This document shows, in pieces, positions 1-7,522 of a DNA stretch of 63,762 nt (position 1 is the first letter of the stretch; each line of letters starts with the position of its first letter). The notes beneath the pieces are model-generated. The model did not search any database. It was not told the origin of the DNA and worked only from the letters and a program-made list of their open reading frames with translations. The position numbers and the translations under genes are program-made. The stretch is from positions 1 through 63,762 of the forward strand of contig NZ_BEXF01000032.1 of NCBI RefSeq assembly GCF_002897295.1. Direction: 5' to 3'. The stretch comes from Brevibacillus reuszeri. GTDB lineage: Bacteria; Bacillota; Bacilli; Brevibacillales; Brevibacillaceae.

Positions 1-80
1 CCGAAGAGACTCGCTCGACTTGCATGTATTAGGCACGCCGCCAGCGTTCGTCCTGAGCCAGGATCAAACTCTCCAATAAA
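1..80 (-). rRNA. rrs: 16S rRNA, 5' end only (runs off the window)
   Basis: On the minus strand this reads as the start of 16S rRNA: TTTATTGGAGAGTTTGATCC at 80-61, followed by the universal CTCAGGACGAACGCTGG stretch and the start of the first variable region. The 5' end is placed at about 80 by analogy with the mature Bacillus 16S end. Only ~80 nt are present; the rest lies left of base 1. The variable part resembles Brevibacillus, which is a recollection and not a search. Confidence 0.97.
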
Positions 81-218
81 GTTTGTTACTGGTTCAAAGC
101 TGGCAAATCATTTAATGATAGACTCATCAACGCTTTCGCTGTTCAGTTTTCAAGGAGCATTCTTAGTATTTCATTGTCCGTTTCACGTTCATCGTGTTTG
201 CGATGTTGTCTTAAGGAC
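81..218 (-). other. rrn leader upstream of 16S
   Basis: This is the transcribed leader between the rrn promoter and mature 16S. On the minus strand it contains CTCCTTGAAAACTGAACAG (about 158-140), the kind of A-rich leader sequence that flanks 16S in Bacilli and takes part in processing stems. A matching CAGTTTTCAAGG lies just past the 23S 3' end at the right edge of the window. No open frame is seen. Confidence 0.7.
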
Positions 219-225
219 AAGAACT

Positions 226-255
226 AATCTATCATGTTCCCTATATTTGAGTCAA
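226..255 (-). promoter_or_regulatory. sigma-A promoter of the left rrn operon
   Basis: Reading leftwards: -35 TTGACT (255-250), 18-bp spacer, -10 TAGATT (231-226). The A/T tract just upstream (about 256-275) resembles an UP element. The promoter lies right after the stop codon of the 93-aa gene and ~145 bp ahead of mature 16S. rrn operons often have tandem promoters; only one clear match is seen here. Confidence 0.7.
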
Positions 256-275
256 TATGTTTTTTAAAAAAGTTT

Positions 276-554
276 TCAAGTGAAATGTTCCTCTCCTAGC
301 TTTCTACGTCTCACATATTTGGAAAGCTCGCTGGGAGAGGCTATACGGGCGTACATCCGGAACATAATTGAGTACCTCTCCTCCATCGCCCGCTTCACCA
401 AATAATCAATGCGTTTATCGCTAAAATCAAGAAGCATCTCTTCTAATTCACGTTTTAACAGATACTCTAATTCTTGTACTTCTTTTGTATTAAATAAAAA
501 CCCCAGCAACGTTATCGCCCTCCGCCTTACGAGTCTACCCACTATCTTTTCCAT
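276..554 (-). CDS. small conserved-looking protein of unknown function (92 aa)
   Basis: I do not recognise this protein. It is short, highly charged and probably helical, with a basic start (MEKIVGRLVRRRAIT), a central acidic/leucine-rich stretch (KEVQELEYLLKRELEEMLL) and a basic tail. There is no signal peptide or membrane segment. The ATG at 554 is preceded directly by a TTG at 557, which could also be used; the AGGG upstream is a weak ribosome binding site. It follows the terminator of the SpoIIM-like gene and ends ~20 bp before the rrn promoter. Its codon use looks like that of its neighbours, so I think it is a real gene. Confidence 0.6.
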   Translation of the reverse strand: MEKIVGRLVRRRAITLLGFLFNTKEVQELEYLLKRELEEMLLDFSDKRIDYLVKRAMEERYSIMFRMYARIASPSELSKYVRRRKLGEEHFT

Positions 555-580
555 CAAAATTCAGCCCTATTCAAAATTAA

Positions 581-603
581 AAGCCTCCCGTTTAGGAAGG
601 CTT
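581..603 (-). terminator. terminator after the SpoIIM-family gene
   Basis: Perfect 9-bp stem AAGCCTTCC / GGAAGGCTT-type with a 5-nt loop, followed on the minus strand by TTAATTTT. It sits 23 bp past the stop codon of the 626-1279 gene and before the 92-aa gene. Confidence 0.75.
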
Positions 604-625
604 CAATTTGTGGGCAAACTCTGAA

Positions 626-1279
626 TTATTTTAGCAAGTTTAACTGCTGTAGCTGCTCTCCTATAGTGGCTTTGAGAATGTACGGCGTAATTGCGCTCTC
701 TACAATCGCTGCTATTACCAGCAAAACAATAACCACAAGAACTGCAACTGGAAATTGCTTTAACGTATCATACCAGTCATTTTTCAACCGATCCAGCTTG
801 TGGGGCTGGAACAAAACACCAACTGATCGGAAGCTAAGTGCCCCTAATCGAATGCCAATCCCTGCTGCAAACAATACTGCTGGCAATTCAAAAATACCAT
901 GCGGCAAAATGCCTGCACCAAAGATTAGCCAGGGACTGATCCCTACGGTGCTGTATTTCGAGATAATAAATCCCAGCAGCACGCCATTTGCCATCATTCC
1001 AATTATGGGAAAGAATGCAAAGAATAATCCCAATGCCATCATCATTAATGCACTCAGGACGTTGTTGGAGAGAATCGTCCAAAATGTAGCGAATACTCCG
1101 CCACCATTTTCTTTAATTCGCTCCGCTACCTGCTTTAGCTGCTCCATCAGATTGCTCACCATGGATTCCACAGCAGGTGCTTGGAAATATCCGATCAAGC
1201 CGCCTCCCACAAAAATCAAGCAGGCAGCCAAGAAAAAGCGTCGATTGTCTAACCACAAACGCCGAAGATGAATGTTCAT
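626..1279 (-). CDS. SpoIIM / DUF95 family membrane protein
   Basis: A 217-aa integral membrane protein of the stage II sporulation protein M (DUF95) family. SpoIIM proper acts with SpoIID and SpoIIP in peptidoglycan remodelling during forespore engulfment; other family members have unknown roles. A basic N-terminus (HLRRLWLDNRRFF) leads into a first membrane segment (about 15-33). Three or more hydrophobic helices lie at 70-110 and 115-145, and a last one at about 175-197. The motif IIGMMANGVLLGFI is typical of the family. It starts at an ATG behind AAAGGAG and has its own candidate promoter divergent from pdaB. Whether this is the engulfment protein or a paralogue cannot be told from sequence alone. 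Confidence 0.75.
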   Translation of the reverse strand: MNIHLRRLWLDNRRFFLAACLIFVGGGLIGYFQAPAVESMVSNLMEQLKQVAERIKENGGGVFATFWTILSNNVLSALMMMALGLFFAFFPIIGMMANGVLLGFIISKYSTVGISPWLIFGAGILPHGIFELPAVLFAAGIGIRLGALSFRSVGVLFQPHKLDRLKNDWYDTLKQFPVAVLVVIVLLVIAAIVESAITPYILKATIGEQLQQLNLLK

Positions 1280-1318
1280 GAGCCACGCTCCTTTACAGCC
1301 TGTAATTTATCTATATGC

Positions 1319-1348
1319 ATTGTACCTCAACAATACCCAACTGACCAA
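1319..1348 (-). promoter_or_regulatory. candidate sigma-A promoter for the SpoIIM-family gene
   Basis: Reading leftwards: TTGGTC (1348-1343), 18 bp, TACAAT (1324-1319). It overlaps the candidate sporulation promoter of the divergent pdaB gene, so the two would compete for the same DNA. Confidence 0.4.
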
Positions 1349-1349
1349 A

Positions 1350-1377
1350 GAATATCCTTGTCTTACATGCATAAACT
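1350..1377 (+). promoter_or_regulatory. candidate sporulation-sigma (E or G) promoter of pdaB
   Basis: GAATATC (1350-1356), 13 bp, CATAAACT (1370-1377). This resembles the sigma-E type consensus (KMATATT, 13-15 bp, CATACAMT) and is close to sigma-G as well. pdaB is expressed in sporulation in Bacillus, which fits. The match is imperfect. Confidence 0.4.
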
Positions 1378-1404
1378 GTTATCGGACAAAGGAGGTGCAC
1401 TTTC

Positions 1405-2175
1405 ATGAAGTTCATCTACGTCGTAAGTGCCAAACGCTTGAAGCAGATCTTAATTATTTTGACTGCCGTTCTGATGGCCGCCGGAATCGGCTATGCAGAG
1501 CGAGACACGATTTCCGCATTTTCAGGAAGTACCAGTCCCCAAGCTCCTCAGGCCATTTACAAGGTGGACACAAAAGAGAAAAAGATCGCTCTCACCTTTG
1601 ACATCAGCTGGGGCGAAACACGCGCTATCCCTATCTTGGATGTCTTAAAGGAGAAAAAAGTAAACAAAGCAACTATGTTTCTCTCCTCCCCCTGGAGCCA
1701 GCGCCATCCCGAAATCGTCAAAAGAATAAAGGAAGACGGTTTTGAGATCGGTTCCCATGGGCACAAGCATGATAATTACAGCAAATACTCCGAAGAAGAG
1801 ATCCGCTCCCAGATTGGAAAAGCAGATACCATTTTGACAGAGATGACGGGTAAGAAGCCGACGCTCATCCGCATGCCAAATGGGGACATCGATAAGCGTG
1901 TTTTGCAAATTGCCAATCATATGGGATACTCTGTCATCCAATGGGATACGGACTCCAAGGACTGGATGAATCCAGGGACAGAAACAATTATTAAAAATGT
2001 CCTGTCTAAAGCGCACCCTGGGGATATTGTCCTCATGCATGCCAGTGACTCATGTAAGGAAACACATTTGGCTCTCCCTGTCATCATCGACAAGCTGCGT
2101 GAGCAAGGCTATGAATTCGTCACCGTTTCTGAGCTGATTGCGGGGACAACTGTTCAGAGCAAGGAAATTAATTAG
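1405..2175 (+). CDS. pdaB: PdaB, sporulation polysaccharide deacetylase-family protein
   Basis: A 256-aa protein of the NodB-homology (carbohydrate esterase 4) fold. Bacillus PdaB is needed to keep spores dormant after sporulation. An N-terminal signal anchor spans about 10-31. The catalytic domain has TFDISWGE (64-71), where the usual TFDDG carries an Ile-Ser-Trp, as in PdaB proteins. The metal-binding SHGHKHD is at 117-123, and later motifs are RMPNGDID and LMHASD. The altered first motif makes true deacetylase activity uncertain. The start ATG lies 9 nt behind AAAGGAGG. The gene is on the plus strand between minus-strand neighbours, the same inverted arrangement as in B. subtilis. Confidence 0.93.
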   Translation: MKFIYVVSAKRLKQILIILTAVLMAAGIGYAERDTISAFSGSTSPQAPQAIYKVDTKEKKIALTFDISWGETRAIPILDVLKEKKVNKATMFLSSPWSQRHPEIVKRIKEDGFEIGSHGHKHDNYSKYSEEEIRSQIGKADTILTEMTGKKPTLIRMPNGDIDKRVLQIANHMGYSVIQWDTDSKDWMNPGTETIIKNVLSKAHPGDIVLMHASDSCKETHLALPVIIDKLREQGYEFVTVSELIAGTTVQSKEIN

Positions 2176-2187
2176 AGCTAAACTAAA

Positions 2188-2214
2188 AAAGCTGACCCCC
2201 ATAAGGTCAGCTTT
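2188..2214. terminator. bidirectional terminator between convergent pdaB and kbaA
   Basis: 10-bp stem AAAGCTGACC / GGTCAGCTTT with a 7-nt loop. T-rich DNA follows on the plus side (TCTCTTTTT) and A-rich DNA precedes it, so it can work both ways. The 3' arm overlaps the kbaA stop codon. Confidence 0.8.
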
Positions 2215-2794
2215 CTCTTTTTACCAGACGATGTAATTGCATCACTTGCCATACGTTACAGAACAATAAAGGTACGAGCATTGACAATGTCGCATGTACA
2301 TCATTTTCTTTTAAAGCAGGAATCCACTCCAGCGCAGTCACCACATACATAAAAAACAGGCTTGGTACCCAGGCAGTTCGATTCGTTAAGTTTACTTTCC
2401 CATAAGCAGTTACAACTGCAACGATTAACAAAATAATCGGCTCAATAAAATAAGGACCTATGGATCCACCCTCACCCAATGATGTGTAGCGGAGGTAAAT
2501 CATATCAAAAAACACGAAAATGATAAGAAATACTTGAACACTTTTCCACATAGACGGAGTTTTGAAAATTGTTTTGGCAAAATAATTTATCGTCATATAC
2601 GCAAAAAAACCCATCTGGGCGACAATACTGATGGTCATTCCATACAACAAATACATCAGTGTCCCTACAAAAAAGTTGCCTATACTGCCCTCAAGCAGCT
2701 TGGACAAATCAAAAATAAAGGCGACCAGAACACCGCCCAACCCTCCAAGCAGCAGGGTGGTGATAAAAAGCCAGCCATACTTACGCAAACTCAC
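2207..2794 (-). CDS. kbaA: KbaA, KinB-signalling pathway activator
   Basis: A 195-aa polytopic membrane protein. In B. subtilis KbaA is needed for full activity of the sensor kinase KinB, which feeds the Spo0A phosphorelay that starts sporulation. About six hydrophobic segments are visible (near 6-26, 42-62, 83-105, 115-132, 140-157 and 165-185 of the reading frame), with a short basic C-terminus (QLHRLVKRES). I start it at GTG 2794 (VSLRKYGW), because GGGAGGG lies 8 nt before it; the ATG at 2815 lies inside or upstream of that binding site. The length matches the family (about 198 aa). Confidence 0.85.
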   Translation of the reverse strand: MSLRKYGWLFITTLLLGGLGGVLVAFIFDLSKLLEGSIGNFFVGTLMYLLYGMTISIVAQMGFFAYMTINYFAKTIFKTPSMWKSVQVFLIIFVFFDMIYLRYTSLGEGGSIGPYFIEPIILLIVAVVTAYGKVNLTNRTAWVPSLFFMYVVTALEWIPALKENDVHATLSMLVPLLFCNVWQVMQLHRLVKRES

Positions 2795-2825
2795 CAAACA
2801 TTCCCTCCCATCCACATCGAATATG

Positions 2826-2834
2826 ATTGTACCA
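2826..2834 (-). promoter_or_regulatory. extended -10 promoter candidate for kbaA
   Basis: On the minus strand TGG-TACAAT (2834-2826) forms an extended -10 ~30 bp before the kbaA start. No good -35 is visible, as is common for extended -10 promoters. Confidence 0.35.
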
Positions 2835-2919
2835 ATGCATGCAAGAAAATACTAGCGTAAGAACAAAACAAACTGCGCACTTTACTTATAGGCAGAGTAA
2901 AGAAGGAGGTGTCCGCCCC

Positions 2920-3567
2920 ATGAGAATGAAGGCAATCACGATTTCGTTCCTTGCAATTGTCTGTCTGGTTATGACCAGCTGCTCGAGCGGGGGACAAGCG
3001 CAAAGTTCGTCTCAGCCTGATTATAAAAGCGTCAAAGACATGGTGCTGGACATTTTGCAGACGGACGAAGCAAAAAAATCGGTTGAAAAAATGATGAAGG
3101 ACGAGAAGTTCAAGCAAAACCTGATGCTGGACGAGTCCACCGTTCGTTCAACTTTAGTGCAGAGTATGACCAATCCGAATAGCCCTCACATCAAAGAGGC
3201 GTTTAAAGATCCGAAGTTCGCCAGCACTCTGGCCAAGTCATTGAAAAGCGAACAAAAAACGCTGATGAAGGATCTAATGAAAGACCCTGAATACCAAAAG
3301 GACCTCATGAATATCATGAAGGATCCTGAATTTGAAAAAAACTTGATGGATCTGATGAAAAGCTCCGCTTACCGTCAGCAAACCATGCAAATCATGAAGG
3401 AATCATTGCAAAGCCCGCTATTTCAGGAAGAGCTGATGAAGCTGCTCACAAAGGTCTCCGAGGATATGACCAAGCCTAAGGAATTGAAATCGAAGAAAAA
3501 AGGCGGAGGCGGCGGAGGTAAAGGAAGCAGCGGTGGTGGTGGTGCAAGCGGCGGCGGTTCCCAATGA
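2920..3567 (+). CDS. gerD: GerD spore germination lipoprotein
   Basis: A 215-aa lipoprotein. In Bacillus GerD sits in the spore inner membrane and clusters the nutrient germinant receptors. A signal peptide ends in the lipobox LVMTSC, with the lipid-bearing Cys at residue 21. The mature part holds repeated helical units of the kind MxxLMKDPEYQKDLMNIMKDPEF (residues ~100-165). It closes with a Lys-rich patch and a flexible Gly/Ser tail (GGGGGGKGSSGGGG). I chose ATG 2920 because AAGGAGG lies 9-10 nt before it and the signal peptide starts there; the frame is open further upstream but without a binding site. It is divergent from kbaA and convergent with salA, as in B. subtilis. Confidence 0.93.
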   Translation: MRMKAITISFLAIVCLVMTSCSSGGQAQSSSQPDYKSVKDMVLDILQTDEAKKSVEKMMKDEKFKQNLMLDESTVRSTLVQSMTNPNSPHIKEAFKDPKFASTLAKSLKSEQKTLMKDLMKDPEYQKDLMNIMKDPEFEKNLMDLMKSSAYRQQTMQIMKESLQSPLFQEELMKLLTKVSEDMTKPKELKSKKKGGGGGGKGSSGGGGASGGGSQ

Positions 3568-3570
3568 ACG

Positions 3571-3608
3571 AAAAAAGGTGAGCTCTGTGATGAGAGCCCA
3601 CCTTTTTT
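3571..3608. terminator. bidirectional terminator between gerD and salA
   Basis: Long stem AAAAAAGGTGAGCTCT / AGAGCCCACCTTTTTT (one mismatch) with a 6-nt loop, A-tract before and T-tract after. It lies between the convergent stop codons. Confidence 0.85.
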
Positions 3609-3629
3609 ACTAAAATCAGAAGGTATCTG

Positions 3630-4739
3630 TTATTTTGTCGCAACCTCTGAGCACTTTTCCACTACACGCTTGGCCATGTCGAGATACAGTTGACCAATTT
3701 CGGTTCTTTCTCCATAAATCGATGGCGAATAATCTGGCTCTGACGGATGATTATCTGGCTGTCCCAAAGGTATTTGCGCTAAAAGCTCACTCGCCAAGGT
3801 TTCAGCCAGCTTGGCTCCACCGCCACGTCCAAAGACATATTCCTTGGAGCCATCCTTCGCCTCATACCAAGCCATATTTTCCACGATTCCTAAAATCTCG
3901 TGTCCTGTACGTTTGGCCATAGCCCCTGCCCGAGCTGCTACAAAAGCTGCTGTAGCATGCGGTGTCGTTACAACAATCTCCATGCTTTGCGGAATCATCG
4001 TATGCACATCCAAGGCCATGTCTCCCGTTCCAGGAGGCAGATCCAGGAGCAAATAATCCAGTTCTTCACCCCAGTGCACTTCGGAGAAAAAGTTGCGCAG
4101 CATTTTACCCAGCATAGGGCCACGCCATATAATCGGTGAATTGTCTTCCACAAAAAATCCCATCGACATTACTTTTACATTTTGCTTTTCAACTGGCAAA
4201 ATCGTCTCTCCGATTACCGTTGGGCGTTGGTCGATATTCATCATATCCGGTACGCTAAAGCCATAAATGTCTGCGTCGATAATACCAACCTTTTTGCCCA
4301 ATCGAGCCAGGGCTACTGCCAAATTGACGGTAACAGTCGATTTACCAACGCCACCTTTACCCGACGTGATCGCGATGAAGGTCGTATTCGAATCCTTCGC
4401 CAGAATCGGGTTGAGCAATGGAGCTTGTCCAGGAGTCATATTGTGCGTTTGAGCTTGCCCACCTCGCAACTGCGCACTCAGGGCAGCACGCTCTTCATCT
4501 GTCATGGCACCGAACTGCAGATTAACTTTGGCGGCTCCCAAAGCTCGAATGGCTGCGACCACATCATCCTCGATCTTAGCCTTCAACGGACAGCCTGTAA
4601 TCGTTAAAACTACAGTGAGACTAACGGTGTCACCGTCAATGTGAATATCGCGGATCATATTGAGTTCAACCAGACTGCGGTTGATTTCTGGGTCCTTTAC
4701 ATCACGCAGTGCTTCTAAAATCTGTTCTTTGGTCAACAT
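3630..4739 (-). CDS. salA: SalA / Mrp-family P-loop ATPase
   Basis: A 369-aa protein with an N-terminal MIP18-like (DUF59) domain (about 3-80) and a C-terminal ParA/MinD-type ATPase. The deviant Walker A is SGKGGVGKST (126-135), followed by DADIYGFSVPDM and LLLDLPPGTGD. In B. subtilis SalA represses scoC and so raises exoprotease production; other Mrp proteins carry Fe-S clusters. The Cys-x-x-Cys of E. coli-type Mrp is absent: the matching stretch reads MAWYEAKDGSKEYVFGRGGG. This favours a SalA-type regulator over an Fe-S carrier. It starts at ATG 4739 behind GAGGTG and has its own promoter. Confidence 0.9.
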   Translation of the reverse strand: MLTKEQILEALRDVKDPEINRSLVELNMIRDIHIDGDTVSLTVVLTITGCPLKAKIEDDVVAAIRALGAAKVNLQFGAMTDEERAALSAQLRGGQAQTHNMTPGQAPLLNPILAKDSNTTFIAITSGKGGVGKSTVTVNLAVALARLGKKVGIIDADIYGFSVPDMMNIDQRPTVIGETILPVEKQNVKVMSMGFFVEDNSPIIWRGPMLGKMLRNFFSEVHWGEELDYLLLDLPPGTGDMALDVHTMIPQSMEIVVTTPHATAAFVAARAGAMAKRTGHEILGIVENMAWYEAKDGSKEYVFGRGGGAKLAETLASELLAQIPLGQPDNHPSEPDYSPSIYGERTEIGQLYLDMAKRVVEKCSEVATK

Positions 4740-4803
4740 CTGTCGTTCACCTCATCTATCTTCTTTTCGATCATTTCATGCTTTCAATAACGTTTGCGGG
4801 TTC

Positions 4804-4809
4804 ATTATA
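4804..4809 (-). promoter_or_regulatory. extended -10 promoter of salA
   Basis: On the minus strand TGC-TATAAT, with a perfect -10 at 4809-4804, ~65 bp before the salA start. The -35 region is poor, consistent with an extended -10 promoter. Confidence 0.55.
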
Positions 4810-4845
4810 GCATATTCGAGCGACTGGAACACGAGGCAGCACCGC

Positions 4846-5562
4846 TCAAGGTGTAACTGGCGCTTTTTCACCGGAATATTGGCGCAGGATCCCCTGATAG
4901 ATCGCATTTGCCATCGCTTTTTGATACTCAACCGTTTGGAGCTTTTTTGCTTCTTCCGTATTGCTGACGAATCCAACCTCTACTAATACCGCAGGACAGG
5001 TCACCTCACGTATCAGAAATACATTATCCGTCTTTTTCGGAACACGGTCCGTATTCCCGATCACCCTCTTGATTTCATCCTGAATCAAAAAGGATACGTC
5101 CTCGCTTTTCTTGAACGTGGGCGAATAGAATGTTTGCGCGCCAGACCATTTGGGAGAAGGGATAGAATTAACATGAATACTGATGAGAAAGTCTGGAGCA
5201 CTATCGTTTACAAGCTTCACCCTGTTACGAATATCCTCTGACTTTCGTTTTTTCGCTTTATCTGCCTCAGGTGAAGCCAAATCCTTGTCCTCTTCCCTCG
5301 TCATCACGACAAAAGCTCCTGACTGCTGTAAAAAGTCACGTAAGTACATGCTAATCGCAAGTGTTACCTCTTTTTCCACTACATCCCCTGAACTCGAGAC
5401 AGCGCCACCATCTTTTCCTCCATGCCCAGGATCAATAGCAATAACGGTACCCGTCAAAGGCAATGACCAAGCCATCCAGGAGGAACGATCCGGTGATTCA
5501 TAGGTGAACAACAAAATAAGCAAAGCAAAAGCAAGAATCCAGCCTACTCCTTTTCTTGTCAC
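4846..5562 (-). CDS. cwlD: CwlD, N-acetylmuramoyl-L-alanine amidase (spore cortex)
   Basis: A 238-aa zinc amidase of the Amidase_3 family. CwlD removes the stem peptide from muramic acid; with the deacetylase PdaA this makes muramic delta-lactam in the spore cortex, which marks it for germination lytic enzymes. A signal anchor lies at about 7-22. Zinc-site motifs are DPGHGGKDGG (44-53, His47), EKEVTLAI (Glu63) and SIHVNS (second His), with catalytic Glu in LVEVGFVSN. Translation starts at GTG 5562 behind AAAGGGGA. It lies between rpsI and salA as in B. subtilis, without the ybaJ-ybaK genes found there. Confidence 0.93.
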   Translation of the reverse strand: MTRKGVGWILAFALLILLFTYESPDRSSWMAWSLPLTGTVIAIDPGHGGKDGGAVSSSGDVVEKEVTLAISMYLRDFLQQSGAFVVMTREEDKDLASPEADKAKKRKSEDIRNRVKLVNDSAPDFLISIHVNSIPSPKWSGAQTFYSPTFKKSEDVSFLIQDEIKRVIGNTDRVPKKTDNVFLIREVTCPAVLVEVGFVSNTEEAKKLQTVEYQKAMANAIYQGILRQYSGEKAPVTP

Positions 5563-5629
5563 GAGTATCGTCCCCTTTGTCCCATTCTCGTTCCATCATA
5601 TGGACAAACATGGACAAATATACCCGCAA

Positions 5630-5665
5630 AAAGAAAACCCCCTGCCTGCGAACAGACAAGGGGTT
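5630..5665 (-). terminator. terminator of the rplM-rpsI operon
   Basis: On the minus strand AACCCCTTGTCTG-TTCG-CAGGCAGGGGGTT (5664-5637), a near-perfect 12-13 bp stem with a stable TTCG tetraloop, followed by TTCTTTTT. It starts 17 bp after the rpsI stop codon. Confidence 0.92.
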
Positions 5666-5681
5666 GTATCCGAAAGCAATA

Positions 5682-6074
5682 TTAGCGCTTGGAGAATTGA
5701 GGAGCGCGACGAGCTGCTTTCAAGCCGTATTTTTTACGTTCTTTCATACGAGGGTCACGAGTCAGGAAGCCAGCGCGTTTCAGAGCGCCACGCAATTCTG
5801 GATCTGCTTTCAGCAGAGCGCGAGCCACGCCATGACGGATAGCACCAGCTTGACCAGTAGTTCCGCCACCATTTACGTTAACCAGAACATCGTAACGACC
5901 AAGAGTTTCAGTCAGAACGAGTGGTTGTTTAACGATCAATTTCAGTGTTTCCAAACCAAAGTAAGTATCCATTTCACGCTTGTTGATCAAAATGCGACCT
6001 TCACCTGGAACCAGGCGAACGCGTGCTACGGAGTGCTTACGACGACCTGTACCGTAGTATTGTACTTGTGCCAC
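5682..6074 (-). CDS. rpsI: 30S ribosomal protein S9
   Basis: A 130-aa uS9 protein of the small-subunit head, with its C-terminal tail reaching the P-site tRNA. Hallmarks are YYGTGRRKHSVARVRL near the start, VNGGGTTGQAGAIRHG in the middle, and the invariant tail RAPQFSKR ending in Lys-Arg. It is 20 bp downstream of rplM and forms the standard rplM-rpsI operon. ATG start with GGGAGG upstream. Confidence 0.98.
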   Translation of the reverse strand: MAQVQYYGTGRRKHSVARVRLVPGEGRILINKREMDTYFGLETLKLIVKQPLVLTETLGRYDVLVNVNGGGTTGQAGAIRHGVARALLKADPELRGALKRAGFLTRDPRMKERKKYGLKAARRAPQFSKR

Positions 6075-6094
6075 GTATATTTCCTCCCTTTACC

Positions 6095-6532
6095 TTAACC
6101 GCGAATTTGCCAAACTTCTGGTTTTTGTGCTGCATGCGGATGCTCAGTTCCAGCGTATACTTTCAGCTTGGTGAACATTTGACGTCCCAGGCTGTTTTTA
6201 GGCAGCATGCCTTTTACAGCCAGTTCGAACATACGATCTGGTCTCTTGTCCAGCATTGCGCCAGCAGTGGTCTTTTTCAAACCACCTGGATACAGGGAGT
6301 GAGTGTAGTAGATTTTGTCTTGCAGTTTGTTACCAGTCAATTTCACTTTGTCAGCGTTGATTACGATTACGAAATCGCCAGCGTCAACGTGAGGAGTGAA
6401 TTCTGGTTTCAATTTGCCGCGCAGGATAGAAGCTACTTCGCTCGCCAGACGGCCAAGCGTTTGACCTTCTGCGTCAACGATGTACCATTTACGCTCAACT
6501 TCGAGCGGTTTCGCCATATATGTGGTACGCAT
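6095..6532 (-). CDS. rplM: 50S ribosomal protein L13
   Basis: A 145-aa uL13 protein, an early assembly protein of the large subunit. It starts MRTTYMAKPLEVERKW and has the family motif LGRLASEVASILRGK and the DFVIVINADK loop. I start it at ATG 6532 (GGAGGG 7 nt upstream); an in-frame ATG at 6571 would add 13 residues not seen in the family. It is first gene of the rplM-rpsI operon, behind a long structured leader. Confidence 0.97.
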   Translation of the reverse strand: MRTTYMAKPLEVERKWYIVDAEGQTLGRLASEVASILRGKLKPEFTPHVDAGDFVIVINADKVKLTGNKLQDKIYYTHSLYPGGLKKTTAGAMLDKRPDRMFELAVKGMLPKNSLGRQMFTKLKVYAGTEHPHAAQKPEVWQIRG

Positions 6533-6715
6533 TTTTGTCCCTCCTAAATATCTTACCTTAAACATGTTCATCTACTTATAACCAAAAACATCGAAACTTG
6601 CAAATGGAAGATTGTTGCTGTTACGGGTGAGCAACTCTCCCAGGTGTTCCATATAATCACGATCTTGTCTTTCAATCCCGGGGCTAGAGTGGGGCTAGGC
6701 GGGGTTAAAATACCA
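6533..6715 (-). ncRNA. L13 leader region (probable autoregulatory 5' UTR of rplM)
   Basis: About 180 nt of untranslated leader separate the strong promoter from rplM. Firmicutes rplM genes are known to carry an L13-leader RNA element through which L13 is thought to repress its own operon. Position and length fit. I see short GC-rich runs (CCCCGCC, AGCCCC, CCGGG near 6705-6680) but did not fold it against the known model. Confidence 0.5.
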
Positions 6716-6721
6716 AGGAAT

Positions 6722-6750
6722 ATCGTACTACATAGGGAACGCATAGTCAA
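6722..6750 (-). promoter_or_regulatory. sigma-A promoter of rplM-rpsI
   Basis: Reading leftwards: TTGACT (6750-6745), 17 bp, TACGAT (6727-6722). Near-consensus; lies between the truA stop and rplM. Confidence 0.8.
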
Positions 6751-6787
6751 GTGCCTTCGTCAAGGCTAATAGTTGGAAATCAACGAA

Positions 6788-7522
6788 CTAGTAGACGACC
6801 TCCCACATGGTCAGCCCTTTTGCCGGTGCTGTTTTACCTGCCCGTTCACGATCACAGGCCGCTAGAATATCTGCCAGCTCATCAGCTGTACGTTTTCCTT
6901 GGCCAACCTCCACCAATGTTCCGACAATGATGCGTACCATGTTGTACAAAAAGCCGTTGCCCCTGCAGGTTACCCATACTTCGTCTCCGCGGCGTTCGAC
7001 GGTTAGCCCGTACACAGTACGGACCTTGTCCTCTACAAAGGTCTTGGCAGAACAAAAGGATGTGAAGTCATGCTCCCCTACTAAATGGCGAGCAGCCTGT
7101 TGCATCGCCTCCACGTCTAGTGGAAAGCGAATATGATCAGCGTAGCGATGGCGAAATACATCAGCTACAGGACCGTTGTCGATGCAGTACCGATATTCCT
7201 TTACCTGGACGTCAAAACGGGCGTGGAACGACTCTGGAGCCTCTTCCACGGAACGGATGACAATCGCATCCGGCAGCTGATTATTCAGCACGAATCGCCA
7301 CTTATCCATCGGAATATGGCTCTTCGTATCAAAGTGGATCACCTGACCGCGTGCATGAACACCGGCATCCGTACGACCCGAACCATGTATCTGAATCTCT
7401 TCCCCGGTAATCCGCTCTAGTGCAGCCTCAATTTCCCCCTGAATCGTCGTCTGATCAGGCTGTACTTGAAAGCCGCTATAGTCAGTACCATCGTACCCTA
7501 CTATGCAACGTAAGCGCCTCAT
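6788..7522 (-). CDS. truA: tRNA pseudouridine(38-40) synthase TruA
   Basis: A 244-aa enzyme that isomerises uridines 38-40 in the anticodon arm of many tRNAs. The catalytic Asp is in GSGRTDAGVHARGQ (Asp52). Other family motifs are YDGTDYSGFQ, the tyrosine-bearing VKEYRY, and the GNGFLYNMVRIIVGTL stretch near the C-terminus. I start it at ATG 7522: its ATGA overlaps the ecfT stop by 4 nt, the usual coupled arrangement, and GGTGG precedes it. A start 12 nt further upstream is possible but less likely. Confidence 0.96.
   Translation of the reverse strand: MRRLRCIVGYDGTDYSGFQVQPDQTTIQGEIEAALERITGEEIQIHGSGRTDAGVHARGQVIHFDTKSHIPMDKWRFVLNNQLPDAIVIRSVEEAPESFHARFDVQVKEYRYCIDNGPVADVFRHRYADHIRFPLDVEAMQQAARHLVGEHDFTSFCSAKTFVEDKVRTVYGLTVERRGDEVWVTCRGNGFLYNMVRIIVGTLVEVGQGKRTADELADILAACDRERAGKTAPAKGLTMWEVVY

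Noticed and set aside
81..225. Search for tRNA genes beside the rrn operons
   Set aside because: No cloverleaf or TTCGANNC-type arm was seen on either side of the rRNA fragments or elsewhere in the gaps.
3480..3570. Gly/Ser-rich repeats at the gerD 3' end as a possible repeat element
   Set aside because: They are in-frame codons for a flexible Gly/Ser tail of GerD, not a DNA repeat family.
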